A stretch of DNA of 64,000 bases from Altererythrobacter sp. B11 (GTDB lineage Bacteria > Pseudomonadota > Alphaproteobacteria > Sphingomonadales > Sphingomonadaceae), in assembly GCF_003569745.1 (NCBI RefSeq), contig NZ_AP018498.1, positions 1,277,001 through 1,341,000 on the forward strand, written 5' to 3'. This document shows positions 53,453 to 62,032 of the stretch, one piece after another (the first letter of the stretch is position 1; each line of letters begins with the position of its first letter). The notes beneath the pieces are model-generated. The model was not told the origin of the DNA. It ran no database searches and was given only the letters and a program-made list of their open reading frames with translations. Both the position numbers and the translations under genes were made by a program.

Positions 53453-56400
53453 ATGAAGCGTCTACACCTGTCCGGAATCCGTGCCCTGCTGCTGGCTGCG
53501 AGTGCTACCGGGTCGCTCTGCGCGGCGCCGGCCTTCGCGGAAGAGGATGCCGCGGAGGATGCCGCCGACCAGCCGGCGGAAACGGCCGGATCACCCGAGG
53601 GCCGCACGGCTGGGGAGGGCGGGCAGATCGTCGTCACCGGCTCCCGCCTCGCGCGCACCACCTTCGACGCGCCGTCCCCCGTGACCACGCTGGGCGGCGA
53701 TGATCTCGCCCGCCGCGGCGTGACCAATATCGCCGAGGCGATCGCCGAGCTGCCTTCTTTCCGCGACACCACCAGCCCGCAGACGCAGGGCTTCGGCAGC
53801 TTCAACGTGGGCGCGCGCATCATGAACCTGCGCGGGCTGGGGGTGACGCGCAACCTGATCCTGGTGAACGGCCGCCGCTTCGCCCCCTCCACGCGCGAAG
53901 GTTCGGTGGACCTCAACTTCCTTCCCTCGATCCTCATCGACCGGACGGAGATCGTCACCGGCGGCGCCTCCGCCGCCTATGGCTCCGACGCCATCACGGG
54001 TGTGGTGAACGTCATCCTCAACCGCAATCTGGAAGGCATCAAGCTGGAGGCCGACTACGGCATTTCAGAAGAAGGTGATGGCGAACGCTACCACGCGGCG
54101 GCTGCCTTCGGCACGGCGCTGGGCGATCGCGGCCATTTCGTGATCGGCGGCGAATATGCCGACCAGAAGGGCATCGGCAATTGCTTCACGCGTGACTGGT
54201 GCACGCCGGGTGCGATCGTCACAAATGTCGGTTTTCGCGGCGGGAACGGCCTGCCCAATTTCGTGCGAAGCAACGACAACGGCGGCTTGCGCTTCAACAA
54301 CGCCGGCGTTGTCTACGGCGGGCCGCAGAATATCTACGGCACCGGTGGGATCACCTTCGATGCCGATGGCCAGCCCCAGCCCTTCGCGGTCGGCCGACCG
54401 TCTTTCGCTCTATATCAGGTGGGCGGGGACATCCTGCCAGCCTACATCAACTCCAACATCACCGTGCCGGTGGAACGCTACACCGTTCATGCCTCGGCCG
54501 ATTACGAGCTGACCGACGACATCAATTTCTTTGTCGAAGGCACCTATGGCCATGTGGATGGCCAGCTGCTGCAGACATCCTTCTTCAACACCGCCATCCC
54601 GATCTTCGCGGACAACCCGTTCATTCCGGACGCTGTTCGCGCGACCCTCCCGGCGGCGCAACAGGCGCAGCCCACCGGGCCCAGTTCTCTCGTCCGGCCT
54701 GCCACGCCGGCGTTTAACATGGCGCGGATGTTCGACGATTTCGCCCGCGGCTACAGCACCTCCGCCGCGGATACCTATCGCGCCGCCGCAGGCCTCGACG
54801 GCAGCTTCGGCGGCGGCTGGAACTGGGATGGCTATTACCAGTACAGCCGCACCGATCGTCAGCAGCGCGTGGTGGACAATCTCATCGTCGGCGCTGCCAT
54901 CTATCCGGTGACCAATCCCGCCACGATCGCGCAGAGCAACGCCAATTTCTACTTCGCCGCCGATGCGGTGATCGATCCCGCCACGGGCGATCCCACCTGC
55001 CGTGCCTTGCTGAGCAATGATCCCGCGCTGGTGGCCGCCGCGCAGGGCTGCGTGCCGCTGAACCTGTTCGGCGAGAACAATTACGATCCGGCTGCCCGGG
55101 ATTACATCTACGGAACGCTGATCGAGGACATCAAGCTGGAGCAGCATGTCTTCGCCGCCAATGTGAACGGCGACCTGTTCGAAGCGCCGGGCGGCAGCGT
55201 CGGCCTCGCCGTGGGCGCCGAATACCGCGTGGACAAGATCGACGTGGTGCACGACGATCTCTCCAACCTCTACGCCTATTTCCAGAACTTCGGCGCAGAC
55301 TACAACGGCAAGACCGAAGTGGTGGAAGGCTATGCGGAACTGGAGGTGCCGCTGCTGGCCGATGTGCCGGGCGCTCAGGCGCTGACTGCCAACGCTGCGA
55401 TCCGGCAGACGCATTACAAGATCACCGGCTTCGGCAGCTATCTGCGGACGCAAGCGTCCAACTCCTTCGATGCCACCGCGTGGAAGCTGAGCGCGAATTG
55501 GGAGCCGACCGACTGGCTGCGCTTCCGCGTCAGCCGCTCGCGCGACATCCGGGCACCCAACTTCGCGGAGTTGTTCCTCTCCTCCGCCAGTTCCTTCACC
55601 GTGGTGAACAACCCGTTCAACCCGGCGCAGGTGGGCAATCCCGATCTGCTGAACGGTGGCAGCCCCTACCTGCGGCCGGAGAAGGCAGACACCTGGGGCG
55701 CGGGGATGATCCTGCAGCCGCATGCTTTCCTGCAGGGCTTCCGCTTCTCGGTCGACTACTTCAACATCAAGGTGAAGGATTACATCGGATCGCCCCCCGG
55801 CGGCTTCCAGAACATCATCAACGAGTGTTTCGCGGGGCGCGAGCAGGCATGTTCGCTGATCAACGACGGCACCATCGCGCAGGGCGAGGACGTCGAGGAA
55901 ATCCGCAACATCTCGCTCAATCTCGAGGAATTGCGGACGAGCGGGCTCGATTTCGAAGCGGATTACCGGATCGATCTGGGAAGCAGCAACCAGCTGCTGC
56001 TGCGCGGTCTTGCTACTTATACCGACGAGCTTTCGACCACGGCCTTCGGCCAGAAGATAGACCGGGCCGGGCAGACGGGCGTCGCGGCCGCGATCGCATC
56101 GCCCAAATGGGCGGCCAGCGGCTTCATCACCTTCGTCAATCCGCGTTTCACCGCGACCGTGCAGGGCCGTTACGTCGACAGCGGCGTTCTGGATGCCTTG
56201 TATCGCGATCCTGGCGACGCGGATTACGCCCCCACGGAGGTAAACAGCATCAACGACAACAGCGTGCCGAGCCGGTTCTACGTGAACCTCTTCGCCACGG
56301 TGAAGATGGGCCCGCTGCGGGAGGATGACAGCGGGTTCGAGCTGTTCTTCCGCATCAACAATCTGTTCGACAAGGCCCCGCCTATCGTGCCGGAATTCCA

Positions 56401-56473
56401 GTATCCGACCAATCCGGTCTATTTCGACACCATCGGACGCTACTACACGATCGGGGCGCGCGCCCGCTTCTGA
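53453..56473 (+). CDS. Large TonB-dependent receptor (1006 aa)
   Basis: The signal peptide ends at AFA-EE near residue 30, with a long acidic/Gly linker. IVVTGSRLARTTFDAPSPV starts the plug, then RIMNLRGLGVTRNLILVNGRR and RTEIVTGGASAAYGSDAITG; the barrel ends in YTIGARARF. It is related to the 1106-aa receptor by these motifs, but they are clearly distinct. The Shine-Dalgarno is GGGAGGGAAG. It is divergent from the DUF6152 pair, so the substrate may be bound or modified by those secreted proteins. Confidence 0.94.
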   Translation: MKRLHLSGIRALLLAASATGSLCAAPAFAEEDAAEDAADQPAETAGSPEGRTAGEGGQIVVTGSRLARTTFDAPSPVTTLGGDDLARRGVTNIAEAIAELPSFRDTTSPQTQGFGSFNVGARIMNLRGLGVTRNLILVNGRRFAPSTREGSVDLNFLPSILIDRTEIVTGGASAAYGSDAITGVVNVILNRNLEGIKLEADYGISEEGDGERYHAAAAFGTALGDRGHFVIGGEYADQKGIGNCFTRDWCTPGAIVTNVGFRGGNGLPNFVRSNDNGGLRFNNAGVVYGGPQNIYGTGGITFDADGQPQPFAVGRPSFALYQVGGDILPAYINSNITVPVERYTVHASADYELTDDINFFVEGTYGHVDGQLLQTSFFNTAIPIFADNPFIPDAVRATLPAAQQAQPTGPSSLVRPATPAFNMARMFDDFARGYSTSAADTYRAAAGLDGSFGGGWNWDGYYQYSRTDRQQRVVDNLIVGAAIYPVTNPATIAQSNANFYFAADAVIDPATGDPTCRALLSNDPALVAAAQGCVPLNLFGENNYDPAARDYIYGTLIEDIKLEQHVFAANVNGDLFEAPGGSVGLAVGAEYRVDKIDVVHDDLSNLYAYFQNFGADYNGKTEVVEGYAELEVPLLADVPGAQALTANAAIRQTHYKITGFGSYLRTQASNSFDATAWKLSANWEPTDWLRFRVSRSRDIRAPNFAELFLSSASSFTVVNNPFNPAQVGNPDLLNGGSPYLRPEKADTWGAGMILQPHAFLQGFRFSVDYFNIKVKDYIGSPPGGFQNIINECFAGREQACSLINDGTIAQGEDVEEIRNISLNLEELRTSGLDFEADYRIDLGSSNQLLLRGLATYTDELSTTAFGQKIDRAGQTGVAAAIASPKWAASGFITFVNPRFTATVQGRYVDSGVLDALYRDPGDADYAPTEVNSINDNSVPSRFYVNLFATVKMGPLREDDSGFELFFRINNLFDKAPPIVPEFQYPTNPVYFDTIGRYYTIGARARF

Positions 56474-56492
56474 ACCACCGCCGAAGCCGCCG

Positions 56493-56526
56493 GGCGCCGG
56501 CTCTGCGTCATGCGCAGGCCGGCGCC
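56493..56526 (+). terminator. Long hairpin after the 1006-aa TonB receptor gene
   Basis: GGCGCCGGC-T-CTGCG pairs with CGCAG-GCCGGCGCC around a 5-nt loop, with one bulged T. It begins 20 nt after the stop. The U-tail is poor (GGTTTACC), so it is a weak or factor-assisted terminator. Confidence 0.55.
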
Positions 56527-56532
56527 GGACGG

Positions 56533-56740
56533 TTTACCATACGCGCCGATGCGAGGGATTTCTTAACTGCGTGTTTACCATGGTTAGCCGCAGTTTCTCG
56601 TGAAACCGGATCGCACTGCCGCGTGAGCGATCACAAATATACTTTTAAAACAGCTACTTGCATCGCGCGCCTGCCGTGACTTGGACTGCGTTATCTTTGT
56701 TGGGTGTAACAACTCCCTGTTTACCATCGGATGGTAGACA
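56533..56740 (+). promoter_or_regulatory. Regulatory region with TTTACCAT motifs upstream of the EAL gene
   Basis: TTTACCAT occurs three times (56533, 56574, 56720). TTAA-N7-TTTA at 56563-56577 is one base off the CtrA consensus TTAA-N7-TTAA. TGTTTACCAT-CGG-ATGGTAGACA at 56718-56740 is an almost perfect palindrome ending 63 nt before the EAL start. These may be CtrA or other operator sites; this is inferred from sequence only. Confidence 0.45.
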
Positions 56741-56803
56741 TTCTGCCGTATGTTCAGCGTCGCGTTGTTCGGGGGGACTTGGCGCAGCCACAGAGTAGGG
56801 TAA

Positions 56804-59134
56804 ATGGCGGCACTTGTGGAAATCTGGCGGAATCAGCGGGCGCGACATGTCGCGATCGCGGCCGCTATCGCTTTCCTGCTCGGCATCGCGGATGTGCTGA
56901 TGCCTGTGTCCACTTTTACCTGGGCCATGCAGTCGCGCTTCTCGCCGCGCGACGCCTCGGGCGAAATCGTGTTCATCGGCGCCAAGGACGATCTTGCCGA
57001 TCCAACGAACCCGCAGCGGCGGGCGGCGCTGGCCCGCCTTCTTGTCGATCTTGCAGAGTACCGCCCTGCCAAGGTGTTCCTCAACACGATCTTCGATAGC
57101 CCCGGAACGCCGGCAAGTGACCGAGCGTTGCGGGCGGCGATCAGTTCCACACCGACGGTTCTGGTAAGCCGTCACACCACCACGGTGAATGGCGAAGAAA
57201 CTATCGGCACCATACCCGCGATTGCCGGGGATGCGCCCGCTGTGATCAGCAAGGAGTGGGTCGATGCGCTCGGCTTCACGCCGCGCCTTCCCTACTCGGT
57301 GATGGACGGGGGCAAGACCGTCGCCAGTCTCCCGGCGGCAATTGCTGGCAGGAGCGGACCGAGCGACCAGAGCTTTCCGGTGGACTATTCCGTCCGCTAT
57401 TCCACTATACCCACCTTCACGCTGGACAAGGTGGCTGAACTCATCCGCAGTGATTCCGCGGCGGCGCGGCAGGCCTTCACCGGCAAGACGATCGTGATCG
57501 GCAGCATCGGCGGCAACAGCAGCGGATATGCCACCATCCCGAGGCATCCGAAGGTGCCGCCGAGCCTCGTCTCCATCTATGGAGCCGAGACTCTGATCCA
57601 CGGGCTGCCGATCGAGTTCTCGTGGTTCCAGATCCTGCTGCTGTATGTCGCGGGGGTGGCGGCTGTCGCCTTGCTCCGTGCGCGACGCCGCGTGCGGCAT
57701 ATTGGCTATGCAGTCCTTGCTCTCAGCATGGTGGCGCTCGTGACGGTGTTCGTCTCCCACCGGGTTCCCGCCAATGTGGCTGTCGCAATCACCTTCCTGC
57801 TCATTTACGCGGGGCTGCGTTTGTGGGTGATCCGCCAGCAGTCAAGCGCTCTCGTCGATGGCCTGACCGGCCTGCCCACCTTCCGGGCGCTGGAACGGGA
57901 TATGTTCCATCAGGGTGCGGTCCAGACGACGGCGGTGGTGGTGGCCAAGGTCCACCATTTCGACGAGGTCCTGTCGGCCCTGCCGGCGGACAAGCACGCC
58001 ACCTACGTGCACATGATCGGCGAACGGCTCCGCATTACCCAGCGCGATCTCAAGGTCTACACCAACGGCGGGCGCTATCTCGCCTGGGCCGTTCAGGATC
58101 ACGGCGATCTGCGGCTGGAGGCGCATCTGCGCGGGCTGCGGGCGGTGTTCGGCACGCCGCTCACCATCGGCGGAACGACGGTGGATGTGGTGATTACCTT
58201 CGGCGTCGATTCCACCACTGAGGCCTCTCCCGCCCGCAAGATCGCTTCGGCCACCACCGCGGCAGACAAGACTTCGGAATCGTTGCTGCCGATCCGCTTC
58301 GCGGACGCCGCCAGCGAGGCGGACCGGATATGGAATATCTCGCTGCAGGCGAAGATCGACGAGGCGCTGAAGACGGGCCAGATCTACGTGGTCTACCAGC
58401 CGCAGATAAACCTGCGCAGCGGCGGCCTGTATGGCGCCGAGGCGCTGGTGCGGTGGGAGGATCCCGAGCGCGGTTCGATCTCCCCATCCTACTTCATCGA
58501 GCAATGCGAGCAGGCCGGCCGCATGGAGGCGCTGACGCGAAAGGTGATGCGCGATGCCGTGACTGCTCTGGCGGAATCGCCGCTTGCCAACCGTGATTTC
58601 CAGATGTCGATCAATGTCTCGGCCACGCTGCTGAGTGATCATCGCATTGCCGAAATCCTTGAGGAGACACTCGCCGCCTTCCCGATCGCGCCATCACAGC
58701 TGATGCTCGAGATCACCGAGACTGCGCGCATCGTCGACTACGAGAAGGCGCGGCTGGTGATGGAACGCCTGCGGCGAACCGGCGTGGGCCTTTCCATTGA
58801 CGATTTCGGCGTCGGTGCAGCCAGCCTGGAAACGTTCCTGGCGCTGCCCTTTGATGAGCTGAAGATCGACCGCTGCTTTGTCGCGAGTCTTCCTGGAGAT
58901 CGCAAGGCGCGCAAGATTGTCGAATCGCTGGTTCTGCTCGGGCAGAATCTTGGCCTCATCGTAGTGGCCGAAGGCGTGGAAAATCAGGAAGTTGTGGAGC
59001 GCCTCAACAGCCTCGGCTGCCCCGTGGCGCAAGGCTATTTCTTTGCGAGGCCGGGGGAGTTCTCCCGGCTACTGGAATTCGCCACGCCGCCGGAGAAACC
59101 GCAGAAGGCGGCATCAAGCAGACCCTATAGTTAA
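56804..59134 (+). CDS. CHASE2-degenerate GGDEF-EAL protein
   Basis: This 776-aa inner-membrane protein has TM1 (about 17-36), a periplasmic CHASE2 sensor domain (about 40-265), three TMs (about 270-342), a GGDEF-like domain and a C-terminal EAL domain. The GGDEF motif is replaced by NGGRYLAW near residue 420, so it should not make c-di-GMP. The EAL domain keeps E546-A-L, NVS, EITE, DDFG (D666-D667), LKIDR, AEGVEN and QGYFFARP, so c-di-GMP hydrolysis is likely. A signal sensed by CHASE2 may control the activity. AGGG precedes the ATG. Confidence 0.92.
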   Translation: MAALVEIWRNQRARHVAIAAAIAFLLGIADVLMPVSTFTWAMQSRFSPRDASGEIVFIGAKDDLADPTNPQRRAALARLLVDLAEYRPAKVFLNTIFDSPGTPASDRALRAAISSTPTVLVSRHTTTVNGEETIGTIPAIAGDAPAVISKEWVDALGFTPRLPYSVMDGGKTVASLPAAIAGRSGPSDQSFPVDYSVRYSTIPTFTLDKVAELIRSDSAAARQAFTGKTIVIGSIGGNSSGYATIPRHPKVPPSLVSIYGAETLIHGLPIEFSWFQILLLYVAGVAAVALLRARRRVRHIGYAVLALSMVALVTVFVSHRVPANVAVAITFLLIYAGLRLWVIRQQSSALVDGLTGLPTFRALERDMFHQGAVQTTAVVVAKVHHFDEVLSALPADKHATYVHMIGERLRITQRDLKVYTNGGRYLAWAVQDHGDLRLEAHLRGLRAVFGTPLTIGGTTVDVVITFGVDSTTEASPARKIASATTAADKTSESLLPIRFADAASEADRIWNISLQAKIDEALKTGQIYVVYQPQINLRSGGLYGAEALVRWEDPERGSISPSYFIEQCEQAGRMEALTRKVMRDAVTALAESPLANRDFQMSINVSATLLSDHRIAEILEETLAAFPIAPSQLMLEITETARIVDYEKARLVMERLRRTGVGLSIDDFGVGAASLETFLALPFDELKIDRCFVASLPGDRKARKIVESLVLLGQNLGLIVVAEGVENQEVVERLNSLGCPVAQGYFFARPGEFSRLLEFATPPEKPQKAASSRPYS

Positions 59135-59152
59135 TACTTTACAAACAGACAT

Positions 59153-59169
59153 GGTTAACATTATTAACC
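59153..59169. promoter_or_regulatory. GGTTAA-CATTA-TTAACC palindrome
   Basis: Perfect 6-bp arms are separated by 5 nt, 18 nt after the EAL stop. It contains TTAA half sites like CtrA sites, but with N5 instead of N7. It may be an operator or part of the promoter of the small gene; a weak TTTACA/TATTAA pair (59138/59162) overlaps it. Confidence 0.4.
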
Positions 59170-59188
59170 CTCCTGTCCAATCAGGAGG
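59169..59188 (+). promoter_or_regulatory. Hairpin that sequesters the Shine-Dalgarno of the 38-codon gene
   Basis: CCTCCTG (59169-59175) pairs with CAGGAGG (59182-59188) around the loop TCCAAT. The second arm includes the AGGAGG located 8 nt before the ATG of the small gene. In the folded mRNA the ribosome site is closed. Transcripts starting at the weak promoter near 59174 would lack the first arm, so the transcription start decides whether the hairpin forms. Confidence 0.6.
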
Positions 59189-59196
59189 CCAGAATC

Positions 59197-59313
59197 ATGT
59201 CGAATCGCAAGATCATCCAGACGGTGCAGGCGCCGCGCCCCACCACCACCCTCGAAAAGCGCAACGTGCGCGGTGGCATCTGGGATTGGGTGTTTGGCGG
59301 TTACTACCGCTAA
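59197..59313 (+). CDS. 38-aa small protein, unknown function
   Basis: ATG 59197 follows AGGAGG by 8 nt. The product has 38 residues: a basic, Pro/Thr-containing N-terminal half and an aromatic C terminus, GGIWDWVFGGYYR. A complete transcription-unit layout (Shine-Dalgarno, short frame, TAA, strong intrinsic terminator) makes it very likely a real gene. It has no signal peptide or TM segment. The C terminus could be a membrane-binding, inhibitory or signalling motif; nothing like it is identified here. Confidence 0.8.
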   Translation: MSNRKIIQTVQAPRPTTTLEKRNVRGGIWDWVFGGYYR

Positions 59314-59337
59314 GATCACCTTCTTGGTGTTTCGGAG

Positions 59338-59364
59338 AGGGGCCTTTCGGGGCCCCTTTCTTTT
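59338..59364 (+). terminator. Intrinsic terminator of the 38-codon gene
   Basis: AGGGGCC (59338-59344) pairs with GGCCCCT (59351-59357) around TTTCGG and is followed by TTCTTTT (59358-59364). This is a textbook rho-independent terminator, 24 nt after the stop. Confidence 0.9.
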
Positions 59365-59898
59365 GGCCGCCTCCCCCGCGTTGGTGAGGATTTCCGCCAT
59401 TCTTGGACCTGGGTGGCGCAACCGTTAACGAGCGCCTTGGCCCTCATTGCCTCGGATGCTCCAGGCACGCTTCCACAGGAGCACGGTGCAGCAATTCACC
59501 GTCCAATCACGCACGTCCGGAGCGTTTCGAATGAGGCGGCCGCCGCCCGCCTCGTCCGCCGGGCGAGGGCGGGAGGCGTTGAGCTCGGCTGCGTTTCGCG
59601 CCAGATCCCGCCTCCGCCGGAATGGCGAGGCTTCGGGAGGCGGCGAAGGAGCAAGGGGACTTGGGGGCCTGGCGGGGAAATAATCGCTGCCGCTGGCGCA
59701 GTTAACCTTGGCAGTTTTTGCGGGGGCGGGCCGGAAGGGAGCGCCCTTCGTTTCAGCGCTTGCGGCGGCTTGCAACTGCGGCTTCTAAGCCGCACATCAT
59801 CGCCGCGCCCGCCAAAGGGCCGGAGGCCGGGCGCTAGTTCTGGTTGCTGCGACCTGCGGCGCGCAGCGCAAGTCGAGGGGTAAGTGCGTCCGCCGCCG
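59365..59898. other. Gene-poor interval between small gene and GGEEF gene
   Basis: Several short overlapping open frames occur on both strands, but none has a good start site or recognisable sequence. GTTAAC occurs at 59425-59430 and TTAACC at about 59701-59706. I see no gene. Confidence 0.4.
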
Positions 59899-60996
59899 TC
59901 AGGCGACCATTACGCAGTTCCGCCCGCCCTTCTTGGCAAGATAGAGCGCTTCGTCCGCCCGGCGCAGGGCGCTGCGCGGATCGGCGTCCGCGAAAACGTC
60001 TGCCACGCCGGCGGAGAAGGTGACGTGGCCAATCGGCTCATGCGTGTCCCGATTGACGAGGCGGAGCGCAAACAGCGTCTCCCGCGCGCCGTCGAGGGCT
60101 TCCTTGGCCTCCAACGTATCCTTGCCGCGAAACAGCAGCACGAATTCTTCGCCGCCGTGGCGTGCCACATGGCACCGTTCGTTGGAGATGCGGGTCAGCA
60201 CCTTGGCGATCATCTTCAGCACCCGGTCGCCGGTATCATGGCCGTGGGTGTCGTTGATGTGCTTGAAATGATCGATGTCGCAGAAGGCGATGCTCAGCGC
60301 CTCGTTTTCTTCGGCAGCTTTCACACATTCGCTGGTAAAGCGCGTTTCGAAGGCACGGCGGTTCGCCAATCCGGTCAGGTGATCCTGTTCTGCGTCGCGC
60401 TTCATCTGGCCCACCTGCCGGCGCAGCCGCCGGGCCTCCTTCTCGCGCGTGCCGAGCTCTTCCTCGATCATGCGGGTGCGCTCCGCCATGCACTGGGTGA
60501 GGGAGATGAGGCGGGTGACGAGATCGTCGCGATCGGCCGCGCGTTCCAGCGCGGTGGCGTGGCGTGCCAGATCGCAGCTGTAGTCGTTCGCCGCGCTGCG
60601 GGCGGCGGTGGTATGGCGCGCAAACTGCGACAGGATCGTGTCGAGTTCGGTCATCAACTGGCGGGACATTTCGATCTCCCGCACTTCCGACTGGTGCTCG
60701 GGATGATCGTCGAGCCAGCTTTGCGTCACGCTGCGGCCCGCGCTGGCGAGCTGCGCCACCTGCATCGCCAGCCGCGGCTTGCTGCCCGAAGCGACATGGA
60801 AGGCGGTGGTGAGATTGGCGGTGTTCACCTCCAGATCGTTGTCGATCAGAAAGGCGCTGATTTCCTCCAGCAGCTTCGCCGGGGAGTCCCGCCGTTCAGC
60901 AGGTGCCGCGGCTTCCGCCGGCTCGGACATGGGAGGGCGGAGCCAGCTGTGCAGCGAGCGGCGCGCCGGGGCGGCTGATGGAGATCTTGCGAACAT
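59899..60996 (-). CDS. GGDEF diguanylate cyclase with coiled-coil sensor region
   Basis: This 365-aa cytoplasmic protein has a helical/coiled-coil N-terminal half (about 35-205) and a C-terminal GGDEF domain. The active motif is GGEEF at 281-285, with DHLTGLANRRAFE and FCDIDHFKHINDTHGHDTGD upstream, so it should make c-di-GMP from two GTP. The RxxD inhibitory site is absent (the residues read N-E-R-C). No TM is present. An internal ATG 60930 is an alternative start. It lies between the EAL gene and the LuxR gene near flagellar genes. Confidence 0.9.
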   Translation of the reverse strand: MFARSPSAAPARRSLHSWLRPPMSEPAEAAAPAERRDSPAKLLEEISAFLIDNDLEVNTANLTTAFHVASGSKPRLAMQVAQLASAGRSVTQSWLDDHPEHQSEVREIEMSRQLMTELDTILSQFARHTTAARSAANDYSCDLARHATALERAADRDDLVTRLISLTQCMAERTRMIEEELGTREKEARRLRRQVGQMKRDAEQDHLTGLANRRAFETRFTSECVKAAEENEALSIAFCDIDHFKHINDTHGHDTGDRVLKMIAKVLTRISNERCHVARHGGEEFVLLFRGKDTLEAKEALDGARETLFALRLVNRDTHEPIGHVTFSAGVADVFADADPRSALRRADEALYLAKKGGRNCVMVA

Positions 60997-61080
60997 GCTT
61001 TGCTGAACGGCATTTTTACCGAGTTTTTCAGCCGCCGCCCGGGATAAAACGCCGACGACGGCATTTTCAGCGGCCGCCTG

Positions 61081-61746
61081 TTAACCTTCTTGCAATTCCT
61101 CGGGGAAAGCCCCGTCACCCACGGCATCAGCGGTTTCGTAAGCGACGAATTCGCCGCTCTGGAAAGCGAGCCAGAGCGCCTGCGCGATATGATCGACCCG
61201 CAGCCGCTGCATGATCTTGGAGCGATAGATTTCTACCGTTCGCGGGCTGAGATCGAGTTCCAGTGCGATCTTCTTGTTGGAGCCCAGCCGGGCAAGCGCA
61301 CCCAGCACATCGCGCTCGCGAGGGGAAAGCGGCTGCAGCCGCTTGCGGGCCAGCGAGCGGGCGTTCTGCCGGCGCACGAACGCGTCCATTCGCGCTTCGA
61401 TCCTGGTTAGCATGGCGGTGAATTCAGCCACGGTGAACGGCCATGACAGATGCCCCTGCGCATCGGCCTGCATGGCCTGGACCGCCAATGTCGTGTCGTG
61501 CTTATCGGAACAGCTTATGATTGGCAGCCAATGCCCCTTCAGGGACATGTGTGCTTGGACACGCTCCACATCCCGGCCGCTCTCGATGAAGCACAGCACC
61601 ACGCCGCCGCTCACCGGAACGATGTCGATTTCCTCGTAATGCTCCGCCGGTGTGATTTGCCAGCCGCTGTCGGCGAACATGCTCGTGACTGCGGCCCGGA
61701 TTCGGATGCTGCCGCCGACAAAGAAAATGCTGTGAGTGCGATGCAT
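61081..61746 (-). CDS. LuxR/FixJ-type regulator with degenerate receiver domain
   Basis: This 221-aa protein resembles a FixJ-type response regulator. The N-terminal ~120 residues follow the receiver fold, but the phosphoacceptor Asp position (in VVLCFIESGRD) is not Asp and the conserved Lys-Pro reads SWPF, so phosphorylation is unlikely. The C-terminal HTH is LuxR-type: LSPRERDVLGALARLGSNKK... SPRTVEIYRSKIMQRL. It is 85 nt downstream of the next gene and near fliS/fliD, so a flagellar or c-di-GMP regulatory role is plausible. Confidence 0.85.
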   Translation of the reverse strand: MHRTHSIFFVGGSIRIRAAVTSMFADSGWQITPAEHYEEIDIVPVSGGVVLCFIESGRDVERVQAHMSLKGHWLPIISCSDKHDTTLAVQAMQADAQGHLSWPFTVAEFTAMLTRIEARMDAFVRRQNARSLARKRLQPLSPRERDVLGALARLGSNKKIALELDLSPRTVEIYRSKIMQRLRVDHIAQALWLAFQSGEFVAYETADAVGDGAFPEELQEG

Positions 61747-61932
61747 TATACCAATACAATTGGCCCCTGCCCCCAGCAGAGCCAGTCCCCGTGAGGGCGT
61801 GTAGAGTCCTCGCCGGCTGAGTCACCAACTCGCGCAGAGGCGAAATCGGCGTGCCCCCCGGCGGTGTCGCTCCCCCCGTGGCGTTCAGCTTTTGGCCGGA
61901 TCTTCGCCCATGTTGTCTGGCGCGACCGAAGG

Positions 61933-61955
61933 CGGGGTATATCAGGGATACCCCG
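61933..61955. promoter_or_regulatory. Palindrome upstream of the LuxR gene
   Basis: CGGGGTAT and ATACCCCG are separated by ATCAGGG. It lies in the 286-nt gap between the LuxR start and fliS stop. It may be an operator of the LuxR gene or a terminator hairpin for fliS transcription; no T-tract is present on the minus strand. Confidence 0.4.
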
Positions 61956-62032
61956 TATAGAACAGGGTTTCGCGGAGATGCGGGCTTTTTGGTCCTCGTG
62001 CGGCGCTGGCGGGCGGACTATCGCCTACCGCA

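Noticed and set aside
59413-59883. Open frames in the gap after the small-gene terminator
   Set aside because: Several overlapping frames exist on both strands; none has a convincing start or composition.
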